DNA of 64,000 nucleotides, from NCBI GenBank assembly GCA_037447655.1, contig JBBHKE010000932.1, positions 95,479 to 159,478 of the forward strand, written 5' to 3'. The DNA comes from Zygnema cylindricum (taxonomy: Eukaryota > Streptophyta > Zygnematophyceae > Zygnematales > Zygnemataceae). How positions within the stretch are numbered: the first letter of the stretch is position 1; the number at the start of each line of letters is the position of its first letter. Below, piece after piece: positions 33,193 through 43,305 of this stretch. The notes under the pieces were generated by a model. That model searched no databases, was not told the origin of the DNA, and saw nothing but the letters and a program-made list of their open reading frames with translations. Made by a program: the position numbers and the translations under genes.

Positions 33193-33914
33193 GTTATCAC
33201 CCTTTTATTTATTTCAGAGACAAATTGACTTGGTTGATCTCTATTTGACCAGAAAGTTCAAAATCATCCATATCATTAAAAAGCCACGGCTTGGGAAGAT
33301 TAAACCATCGAGAGTTAATTTATTAAAACTCCATTGACACATTTATTTTTTACCCACATTATTACATGGTAACCAATAATTGTCCTTCATAGGCTCCCTT
33401 AAAACCTTGAGTAGTATGTACAATATGCGTTTCTTACCTAGTGGTCCCAAAACTGGTCGATTCTTTCATACTCGTTGTATTCTTTGTTTGTCTTTCAAAA
33501 GTAAAGAGAAACAGTTATGAGAAAAAAAAGGGAATGTCCTTCAGTACAACTTGAAAGTCCAAACCTAGAGGATTCGCCTTAAAACCTACTAAATATCGCC
33601 ATTAAAGCTACTCTTATGCTCTACCGATGCCTACCATTATCATCCTCCTCCTCCTCCTCCTCCTCATCTTCATCTTCATCTTCCTCTCGACGTCTCCTTT
33701 CCTCTCTTCTTTGTTTGAGTTTGAACCAAGCCCACCGACCAATCAAAAATGCTCCTATCAAGTAAACCTGGTCAACGACAGAAATGGGGACAAATGTTGC
33801 ACAGTTAGTACAAATACAAAGTTGTTGCAAAACAAAGACCACGAATATTGTCGTAATCCTGGCATGTTGACAAAAATGTTTATCATGGGAATTTACACAA
33901 TTTTATATGACGTA

Positions 33915-34020
33915 CAGGGGGAGAAGGAGAGGGAGAGAGAGGGGAGGGGGAGAGGGAAAGGGAGAGAGAAAGGTGCAGGGGAGCAGGAGGGGGAGAGAGA
34001 GGAGGAGAGGGAGAGGACGG
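33915..34020. repeat. Polypurine tract (GGGAGA)n
   Basis: About 100 bp of almost pure purine on the plus strand, mostly gggagag variants. Confidence 0.85.
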
Positions 34021-34350
34021 CAGTCCACACTAACTCATGTTCAAGAGCACGCACCTGTTTTAGATAAGAACAACTAAGAAAAAAATAAAAGTAATATATA
34101 GATATTTTTGATCCATGCATATGGTGGTGGGCGAAATTTAAAAAGAGTACTGTAAGAACTTAAAATAACAAACAATTTTGAAAAAAACACAAAAGATATC
34201 TTGGGTAAAATGCAAATCGTTGAAAACTATAAACAATGTGATTCAGTAAACAAACAAAAAAAAAACTATTGTACGTCAACAGATAGAAAATTCAGATGTA
34301 TCATTGTAGACACAGTTTGTTGAAAGGTGCAAATGTGGTATATTTTAAGG

Positions 34351-34565
34351 TACACCGTAAATCGCTATTAGTGTTAATATGAGGACTGTTTTAGTGTTTG
34401 GTTCTAATAATTTTTATTCCATTCCGAACGACGTGGACGACAAAAAGAACTGGGACACAACTGATATTATTAACAATACTTTGTGTTCAAAGGGCAAAAA
34501 AATGAAGACCGAACTAGCGCTATCCCCACAAATGGCGTATCACGATTTACTAGTTGTTTATGCTA
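34351..34565. mobile_element. TA-flanked MITE relative, one recognisable end
   Basis: The left end TACACCGTAAATCGCTATTA matches the MITE family terminus. The following sequence (attccgaacgacgtggac) is collinear with the copy at 57248-57467 (agttctgaatgacgtggctg). The right terminus is too worn to place. Confidence 0.5.
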
Positions 34566-35204
34566 AATAGACATTATGTGCAGTGTCCATTTTTTTAACT
34601 TATTACAATACTAGATGCTGGTAAGTTACTATAATGTAGTAACTTACCATTAGGATTACTCACATGGAAACATATGGGAACAACAATGAAATCAGAGAGA
34701 GAGGGAGAGAGAGAGGGAGAGAGAGAGAGTGCTTTGTGGGTTTGTTATCGGCGAACCAGTGAAAAAAGTGTTCTTTACAGCCATTATAAAGTATGAACCG
34801 CTCAATATAAATTTTATACGTGACATTTGAAAAAAGTGTCCGAAATGGAATATATCGGAAACATGCCTTAAAATATAGGTCAAATTGTTCAACTAAAAAA
34901 AAAATATTAATTCATGAGACCACCGACTCGTGTTCAAAATCCTGATCCCTAGGAGTAATCAGACAAAAAGCATTATTATAAGACAAGTTAAGAAGCCATG
35001 TTTTGGTTCAAACCTGCCACAGATTGGACCTCGACTGCTCATCGTCGCCTCGACTGATTTCCAATTTCGGAAAGCTGCGTTTTAACGGATTTGCTCTTAC
35101 GGAGACAGGTTTTGATTGGGCAGTTGAGATCGCTTCTGATCTGGAACTGTTTTTTGTTTCTTCCTGCAATGGCAAAGAAAGAGTCAGAGTCAAGGGAGTG
35201 AGGA

Positions 35205-35515
35205 GGTAAGGAGAGTGAGAGAGGGAAGGAGCATGAGAGAGGAAAGGAGAGTGAGAAAGGGAGGGAAAGTCAGAGAGGGAAGGAGAGTGAGAGGAAGGAA
35301 AGTGAGAGAGGGGAGGAGAGTGAGAGAAGGAACGAGAGTCAGAGAGGGAAGGAGAGTGAGCGAAGGAACGAGAGAGAGAGGGAAGGAGAGTGAGAGAGGG
35401 AAGGCGAGTGAGAGCGGGAGAATGGTGAGAAAGGGAAGGAGAGTCAGAGAGGGAAGGAGAGTGTGAGAGGGAAGAAGAGAGAGAGAGGGAAGGAGAGTGA
35501 GAGAGGGAAGCAGAA
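35205..35515. repeat. GA-rich minisatellite
   Basis: About 310 bp of irregular units of the type ggaaggagagtgagagag. The long minus-strand frame through it (LPSLTLLPSLTLLPSL pattern) is a translation of the repeat, not a gene. Confidence 0.9.
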
Positions 35516-36654
35516 CGAGAAAATCAAGAGCCACGGTCATGTGAGATGAAACTAAAAAATTTGATGATTGTGACACTAACTGATAAGAGCTCGGAATTTT
35601 ATGACCCACGACTGGGAAAAAAAAAAGTTTCACTGACAAGTTCAGAAAATACAAACTGTGTAAATTCATGCTGTGAGCTTTGTAAGGATCCAAATGCTTA
35701 GAGTTGATACAATGTAGCTAATACTGTATCATTTCCTTCTTATCATTATACCATTGTACCATTTCCCATCTTTTTTTAAATAATCATATTTTGAATACAC
35801 AAAAAACGAAAACTAACCTAAAACCTTATTTACCTGCAAAAAACTATCGTGACCTTACACCTTTCAGCATGATTATTAAGAGCCACAAATATTTCCTATT
35901 CGACACAAAATATGGTGTAGACCACAGCATTACCTTAAAAAAAAAAACATACGTAAATTACAAAATTCCAAATAATCTTTTTATCTGTTTTACTTGAGTA
36001 AGTTTGGGAAAATAAGAAAATTTTCTAATGCTAGTTGTCTATCCACACAAAATACTGTGGAAAAAACACACTCGAACTGTTCTAAACAGGAGCGGGAAAA
36101 AAAAAAACTTAAATTTTTCCCCTACATTCTATAAAAATTGCTCTCCCGGGCCTCTAACAAGGAAAGAAACAACAAAAGAAACCAAAACAGAATCCAATTC
36201 ATTTTTAAGGAGAAAAACCTAAGAGCTTAAGAAACAGAAAAATGTTTCATTGAAACAGAAAACCTATTCTTGCACAGCTTTCTGCATTAGTAGTAAGCGA
36301 AGCAAAAAAGACAAAACAAAAGAGCGGAGAAGGCGGAGATCCCTATGGCTTCTAAAGACTCACCCGAGGGGAGCTTCCGGCCTCCATCGTGGAAAGAAAG
36401 GGAGGACGAGTGATGCCGAGACGCCACGTGGCGGGCTAACGAAGAGGCGAGGTGAGAGCTCACTCTAAGGTATGCTACACCATGTATGGCTGTTAGGCTG
36501 TATGCCCATGTAGCCGTAATTTTAGCGATCAGACATTGTACTATTGTAGTGAAGATTCGTCGTACTTTGTTTTGTAGTGAAGATATCTCGTACTACAGTA
36601 CAGGACTGTACTGTAGTTTTACGGGTGGTCAATGTTTGAAACCGAAAGTCGTCA

Positions 36655-36893
36655 CTTAAGGGAATTTCGCATGTGTTAAAGTTACAGTTATTTTCTATCG
36701 TTTTCCTCCATAACTAAAAGAAAAAAACGAGAAAATCCGCAGCCATACCAAAAAAATGAAATTAACACCGTACAAGTTGCGTTACCTTACAACTTTAAAT
36801 GTACTACGATTAATGTTCTGAAAGCTGTACGGAGAATCTTCGCTAAAAAACAAAGTAAGAGGACTAAGTTTCGGCTACATGCGAAAGTACCCT
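36655..36893. repeat. Dispersed repeat, inverse of segments at 17278-17411 and 2946-3010
   Basis: 36655-36800 read in reverse matches 17278-17411 (shared cgttttcctccataact, aaaatgaaattaacaccgta and acaagttgcgtta blocks). 36833-36893 in reverse matches the ttagcgaagattctccgt block at about 3000 and 16560. Confidence 0.65.
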
Positions 36894-39168
36894 TAGGCTG
36901 TGTGTCCATGCAGATGTAGCTTAGCGATGAAACTTTGTATTTAAATGAAGATTCTCAATACTAAATTTCAGGGTGTTCCAATGTCCGAAAACGAAATCGT
37001 TAATTAATTATGTGACGGATCCTGGTTTACGGACAAACCCACCCCGAGTCAGCCACCGAGTCGTACTTCCAATACTCTTTGCATCGTATCATTAATGGAA
37101 TCAAAGTACACCGTCGATCGTATTTAGCGTGTTGAACACTAATTCGGCGCCCCTAAATTTTGAGGGTTTTACCTAAAATAGGGTAAATGATACTAATTTT
37201 TCCTGTACGCTAATTACGAGAAGAACAATTAGTGTACACCATTTTAATTTATGTATTTTTTATTAGTGTGGAGTACGGAACGTGTCGGTGCGTATAAAAA
37301 TGTACTTTTTAATTATACAAGTAAAAGAACCATGTAAAAAAAAGTTATTCAATGCACAATCAGCGCGTGAATCTTTGTTGGTGTGATAATAAATTATCAC
37401 GAGGGCTTTTGTAGTGTTAATGATGATAACTTGGTTCAAAATGGCTTAATTGAAAAATAAAAAACATTTAGAGGCGTTGGAAAAAGAAGCATTAGATTAG
37501 AGTAGCAAATCGTAGAGACAATTCATTGTAGTTTGTTATACACATATAACCTGTAAATGCCTTAAAAATTATACAGTTATAACACGCATACCCCCCTTTA
37601 CCTCGTTACCCTAACATATTATATTATTACATGATCACAAATAATGCATGGTTACTTGTCTAGTTAAAACTATTGATAAATAAATAGTTCAATAAGAGGC
37701 CAAATTCAAGTTTTTCCGTGTGTATACTAATAACAAGAAATAGAGTGAGAATGAGGGAGGGTGAGAAAGGGAAGGGAGGCGAGGAGAAGGGGGGGGAAGG
37801 GGCGACTGAAATTTAATGAGTGAGCCTCCAATATTCATTTGTATTTAGAGTAAATGACAGAGATGTGGCGGTCATCGTCCTTAACTCTTGTCAATAAGAC
37901 CATGCGTAAACAAAAAAAACACCATTAGGAAACTTGCATGGTATATATGTAGAGGTCATAAAGCAACATTTACGGGTGCTTCTTACACCAATTTAGTGAG
38001 ATGTTTTTAGTAAGTTCATACTATGCACACCATGAAGTCCTCCTGCAATATATGGTACAAATTTGGCAATAGGAAATTCGATTAGAAAGGTGGGTTGAAA
38101 ACCTGTTTGAGAACAAGGGAGAAGTGAAAGGCGAAATGGAAGCGAGGAAGGAGCAAAGGCCTAAAACAGCATAGCTATGAGATGGCCAAAAAAGTAGGAC
38201 AAACAAATGTATGTCCTCACAAAATCAATAAAAACTGATACAAACCCCACAAAGTAGAAACGTGAAGATGTTATGGAAAAGTGGACTTGATAAAACCACG
38301 AAATATTAGAAGAAAAAACCACAAAAACAAAAGAACCTTGAGTTTCAACAAGTATAAGCGTTAAAAATGAGGCTTAAAACGTGAAAACGAAGTTTTTACG
38401 TTGAAAGTTTGTGTGGCGTTTTAACCTTTGAGGATGTAAAACATAGTTCAAAAGTAGGCGTTTTTATGGTAGGCCTTTGGTAGGCGCACAAAACTCGCGC
38501 AGAGTAGGCACTGTATGTGTGTGCGTTGTGCACACTCTTGTACTACAGTAACGTACGAAGCTGACGTATCATCATAGTACAGCGCACGCCGCCGGACGAA
38601 TTTTTTTAGCGACCTGACACAGCGTAGGATGACATTCCACAGGAAAAAAAACCCGGAAAAAAAAAACGCGGACGTAAGTCCTATTGTAAGTTGTGTTATG
38701 GGCTTTTCATGTGATCTTCTTAGATCACTACTTTGATCAGAGACCGCCGATCGTCCGAATCTGACGGTTTAAATAAAAATACCTCAAAACTCACGGAAAA
38801 CTAAAAATTTGCCCGAATGTTTTTCAAAATTTAGACATGACGTTTAATTCTCTATCGATCGATGTGCAACTCAACCCTGTTACGATTTTTTGTTCATTTT
38901 GCGACCAATACAATATGGGTCTTAAGGCCATATTGTATGTTTTGCGTACAATAGGCATATTGTATGGGCCTACTTTCACCTACTTTTGAACTATGATTTA
39001 AAATACTAAAATGTCCTTGAAGGCTTGAACTGTCCACCATTTGTACTGTTATTTTTATTTTTTCCCTAGTGTCGAATTGGCTATTTTGGGTGTGCACTAT
39101 CAAATCCCGGCGATTGTTTACCGTATATACAGTGTACCGCCTCTAGTGTGAATGGCTACATTTTACCC

Positions 39169-39176
39169 TTATATAC
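39169..39176 (+). promoter_or_regulatory. Possible TATA box of the YwbE-domain gene
   Basis: TTATATAC lies 47 bp before the ATG at 39223 and 89 bp before the ATG at 39265. With a start site about 30 bp downstream, the 5' UTR would be very short for the first ATG and more usual for the second. Confidence 0.35.
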
Positions 39177-39222
39177 CGTACCTTCTCCAATGTAACCAAG
39201 CGCTGAACACCGCAACTTCGTT

Positions 39223-41430
39223 GTGGTACCCATAGCCTTAGCTTCGAAGTTTAATTCCCCGGCCATGGCTTCCGGAAACCTCGTCAGTCTTTTCTCAGGT
39301 ATTGACCGTTTTCCTTCTCCAGGTTTCCAAGCCTTAGTATCTTCCTCTCCCTTTTCTAGAAAGGTTTCGGAGAAATCGAGATTATTATCCTCCAACGTCT
39401 CCTTTTCAAAATCCATTTGGCAATGCCACGTGTCTTCCGGAAATGGCTCCACATCTCAGTCGTCTCGCACTTCTGCCGAACAAGGCTGCTACAGGACTCA
39501 CATCTCCCCTGGAGTCGAAGTAGACGTGGTGTGCAAAACTGATCAACGGTCAGGGAAATTGACACGTGGCGTTGTGGCTGACATCTTGACGAACAGCAGT
39601 TGGCATCCTCGAGGAATAAAAGTTCGTCTTATTGGTGGAGCTATTGGACGGGTGCAGGAAATTGTACGGAAAAGTGTACGAAAGGATGTAAGAGAGTCAA
39701 ATTTAGGCATTGCTGCTGGAAATGTTCAGCAGTCATCAGCTGTTAGGTCGAATCCTATTAGACAAAGTCAAATTCAAAGTCAAAGTCAGATTCAAAGAGG
39801 ACTGCCCCAAGCAATTGCTTCTCCTGCTACTGCTAGTAAATCTTCCCTTGGTGAAGTGTCATCAGGAAATCCTAATGTACGGAAGGGGAATGAGAACGTC
39901 GTAAAAGGGTCCAGCAGGACTTCACCTTTTGCTAACCTTCAACAATTCAAGGCACAGTTGCCCGGAGCCATTGTTGATGCTACGGAAACGGAGGAGACAG
40001 TGTCGGAAATGTCAGGGGAACTTGTTCGGGAAGATGCTATCCAGTCGAATGAGGAAGCAGAGATTGATAACAAGGTTGAGGTTTCTGGAAAAACTATAAC
40101 CGCGGCTTTGAAGAAGTCAGGACAGGGACCTGTTGTCGTCCAAAATGACGAGAGTGAGAGTCTTCAGCTAGATGAAAATGGTCAGGGTAAAGGTTTTATT
40201 TCTGAGAGATTGACACAGAAGACCAGAGGAAGAAAAGAGATGGAAGAAAGAAAGAAAAAAATAAAAAAGGAAAAGGCAGAAAGGCGAAAAGAAGATGGTT
40301 TGGGAGCTGAACCCTCAAGGCGTAGAGTGAGAGAAGGTACAGGTTTGGGACTTTTAGGTTTGGCTGACTTGAAGTCAGCTATATCATTTTCAGAAGATTT
40401 TAATGCTCCTGCAGGCAGTGGGAATATTCTGAACGACAATTCTGTAAATAGTGTGGATAGGTCTGAGATAGAAGTTGGGAATACTAGCAGTGACATAGAT
40501 GATAAAGTATCATTTAAGAGTGACAGTAGTGCCGGACTGACAGAGTCTTCTCTAGAGAATGCGAAAGAGCTTGGAAATTTGGAACATGAAGCTGAGGTTG
40601 ACAAGAAACAGGCTATAGGTGATAGCTCAAAACTGGAAAATTCGGGACAATTAGCACGTGAAACGAGGGAAAGTACAATAGAAAACGGGGATGGTAGGAA
40701 GGAACCAAGGCGTAAAGGACCGAGGACTCAGAAGGACTCCGCTATTCTATCGAATAGCAGTGGTGGAAATGAGAGAAAGAAGACTAACAGCTCGGAATTC
40801 AGTGTTGGATCTGGACGGAATCGTGGGAAATCCACAGATGGTGACGATAAAGATGGGAGGTCTGGAAGTAGTCGAAAAATTGCAGATAATAATGAGAAGA
40901 ATGTTACGGTGAGTAAGGGTGAGAAGTTCGTTGATAGTGGATGGAGAGCTGAACGTGACACAGGTTCAAAGCCAAAGGATTCTGAAAAAGGTGACAGTCA
41001 CAGTAATAACGAGGAAATGCAGAACTCGAGATCTTATTCGTCAGCCCAAAGACAGTCCATTTCCAGGCTGGACAGAGACACAAATTTAAATGGTAGGAGG
41101 GGAGAAGGGAACAAGAAAGAGTTGAAGGTGGATAATAAAGAAAGCAATGAGGTACCAGATAAAGTAGAAAGTAGTGGAGGAGCTCCACCAAAGCCACAAG
41201 TTACAGGGGAGATGATTTTGGCAGCAATGCAAAAAGCGGCCATAGAAAGAGCAAAAATTGAAGCAGAGAAAAAAGCGAAAGCTTCTCGGAAAGATCAAGG
41301 GAAGATGGTAAGCAAGGAAGTAGAAGTAATTGAAGGCCCTGTGAAGGCCATAACCGTGCGTCCAGAGTGGGCTGAAGAGATCGCAAACCTCAAGTTGAGA
41401 CTAAAAGAATTGAAGAGTATGTCTATTTGA
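39223..41430 (+). CDS. Probable plastid protein with YwbE (DUF2196) domain
   Basis: Single-exon gene of 735 codons. Residues about 1-60 are rich in Ser, Phe, Arg and Lys with almost no acidic residues, like a chloroplast transit peptide. An in-frame ATG at 39265 (MASGNLVSLF) may be the true start. Residues about 91-150 match the small bacterial YwbE family: ISPGVEVDVVCKTDQRSGKL, TRGVVADILTNS and HPRGIKVRL followed by GRVQEI. About 500 low-complexity, acidic and Ser-rich residues follow, including a Lys/Glu-rich coiled-coil-like stretch near 340-370. The conserved-looking C-terminus (TGEMILAAMQKAAIERAKIE, then RPEWAEEIANLKLRLKELK) is helical. YwbE has no firm biochemical role known to me; its short RNA- or KOW-like beta fold is suggestive only. 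No intron is visible, and the function is unknown. Confidence 0.85.
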   Translation: MVPIALASKFNSPAMASGNLVSLFSGIDRFPSPGFQALVSSSPFSRKVSEKSRLLSSNVSFSKSIWQCHVSSGNGSTSQSSRTSAEQGCYRTHISPGVEVDVVCKTDQRSGKLTRGVVADILTNSSWHPRGIKVRLIGGAIGRVQEIVRKSVRKDVRESNLGIAAGNVQQSSAVRSNPIRQSQIQSQSQIQRGLPQAIASPATASKSSLGEVSSGNPNVRKGNENVVKGSSRTSPFANLQQFKAQLPGAIVDATETEETVSEMSGELVREDAIQSNEEAEIDNKVEVSGKTITAALKKSGQGPVVVQNDESESLQLDENGQGKGFISERLTQKTRGRKEMEERKKKIKKEKAERRKEDGLGAEPSRRRVREGTGLGLLGLADLKSAISFSEDFNAPAGSGNILNDNSVNSVDRSEIEVGNTSSDIDDKVSFKSDSSAGLTESSLENAKELGNLEHEAEVDKKQAIGDSSKLENSGQLARETRESTIENGDGRKEPRRKGPRTQKDSAILSNSSGGNERKKTNSSEFSVGSGRNRGKSTDGDDKDGRSGSSRKIADNNEKNVTVSKGEKFVDSGWRAERDTGSKPKDSEKGDSHSNNEEMQNSRSYSSAQRQSISRLDRDTNLNGRRGEGNKKELKVDNKESNEVPDKVESSGGAPPKPQVTGEMILAAMQKAAIERAKIEAEKKAKASRKDQGKMVSKEVEVIEGPVKAITVRPEWAEEIANLKLRLKELKSMSI

Positions 41431-43305
41431 AAATTGAATGGTCCTTTCCTTCTTAGGGCAGTTATTGTAGTTAAGGGGAAGGAAATTCGTTGCTACATAA
41501 TGCAGATGTGTATAGGTATGCAAAGAGCTGATTTCGAATTTTGCTGAGAGTAGAAAATAGAGTAGGAGACTGATCATTTTATCGCAATTTAAGAAACATT
41601 TTCATGCACTTTGAAATTAGGATAATACCATTAGGCGTGTGAATTCTGAATAGCCACCAGAATGTCGGTAAGTTACTTGTTTATCATAGAATTTTTGGTA
41701 CAGATTGGGAGCTTGTACAATTATTGGAAAGGCATTTAGTCAATTGTCACGATCACAAAATTTTGCAACTCCATGTGTTTCAAGCCAACTCTGTTCGGTC
41801 CACGAAGAAAGCGATTAATTTTTGCCCCTTTTCAATTAGCGGGAAATCAGTGAAGGCTGAAAGGAGAAATGTGGTGAAAAAGAAAGCAAAAGCTTCACAT
41901 ACTTCCGCATAGAACAATCCATGGAACATGCATGTCATGAAATGAATGATGACCTTTAATATATTAAACATACATATTTTATAGGTACTAAGACCAGTAG
42001 GTCGCCATGCAAATGGTCACCAATACACCAATCATCAAAGTACTTTAATCTCCCCTTGTACTGAGCTCAAAAATCTTAACAGTTGTGGAGCTACCCCTGT
42101 CACTCACTAAAACAGGTTTCTTTCCATAACGCGTGTATGCTTTTTATATGCTATATATTTGACTGGGAGCCATACTCTTAGGATTCCTGCAATAGCAAAA
42201 AACCTTTCAGTATTACGGACACAATTGCTATTGTACGGTAAAGTTTTGTACCTTTGACTGCAATCGTACGTTTTACTGCGATGCGGCAAGGAAAAATAAA
42301 AAATGCTTCCAATAAATGTACGATTGCAGTAACGTGATCGCCACGTAGTCCTGTCCTTATTGTACGGAGAACCGTGGAAAGTTTCTGGATTCGCAGCAAA
42401 ATCCTCCAGCTTCCAAGAAGTACACACGCTGGTAGGCCACAAGTTTCACGCGCACCAGTAAATGGACTAGACTACCAATGGAAGACGCGAAATTCTGCAG
42501 TAACCAGAGAGAAACTATAATACACGTGTAATATTCGCGAACGTGTCGAAAATCTGAAACTAAATTTTGTCTTCGACAAATTGTTGTACCCTTAACTTTA
42601 AAGATCACCACCTTCCACGTTTTACCCCTTTATGCTCCAAACTTTTATTTTGTGTCCTTGTTCCAAAAGTCTGTCAGATAGTCAATATAAAGCGCATCCT
42701 TCAGAACCTTCGAAGGAATAGGACTATTCTACTGTTTTCAGTTTGTACGTTTGTGCAAAAAGTAAGCGAATTGCAACATTCGTCGGACAGTGGGTTCTAT
42801 GGCAACTTTCAATGTTCTCAATGGCAATGAGGCACACTAAATTTTGCTTTTCAGTAGGTGTACGATTTCCGTACACAGTAATTTACTGTTACTGAAATTT
42901 ACAGGAAATTTTTGCAAGTGTTGCAACCCTATCATTATTAGCTATGGGTAGAAAAAGAACCATTAAACAGATAAAATTTAAAAGTTAAAATGACATATTT
43001 AGGTCCGCGTGGGTTACGCTTTTCCATAGCACACAGAAGAAGTAGCATAAAATCAACAAGGGATAACAAAATACAAAAGTGGTCTTACGTAATGTTAAAT
43101 CGACTTACAAATATCCCACTTTCTGGAAACAGCTAAAAAGTAAAGTTGATAAACATTCTCCGTAAATTTCATGAATTGAGCAAATACGAGAATGGATTAT
43201 TTATTTGAGACACCATCTCCATTTGCACTCAAGGTTAAGGACAGCCGTTGCCATTGATAATTCCAATCAACTATACAATAAATAATTTAAGCCTTTACGC
43301 CTCTT
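41431..43305. other. Intergenic region with a short inverted repeat
   Basis: About 1.9 kb between the convergent YwbE-domain and aspartylglucosaminidase genes. No gene is recognised. It contains the inverted pair TGCAATCGTAC (42259-42269) and GTACGATTGCA (42318-42328), extendable with mismatches to about 20 bp. Confidence 0.55.

Larger units (their letters stand above)
32587..39222. other. Long intergenic region rich in purine/pyrimidine repeats
   Basis: About 6.6 kb with no recognisable gene. It holds a CT-rich to GGGA-rich palindromic block (about 33090-33192), a polypurine tract (33915-34020), a TA-MITE relative starting at 34351, a GA run (34694-34730) and a long GA-rich minisatellite (35205-35515). 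It also has repeats shared with other parts of the window (36495-36575 resembling 36893-36965; 36655-36893 inverse to parts of 2946-3010 and 17278-17411). Open frames here are translations of these repeats. Confidence 0.6.

Noticed and set aside
33627-34067. 146-codon frame starting in a CTC repeat
   Set aside because: Its N-terminus is a translation of (CTC)n and its C-terminus of a polypurine tract; no gene-like middle.
35190-35693. 167-codon minus-strand frame with LPSLTLLPSL repeats
   Set aside because: It is a translation of the GA-rich minisatellite; its complexity is too low and there is no start context or domain.
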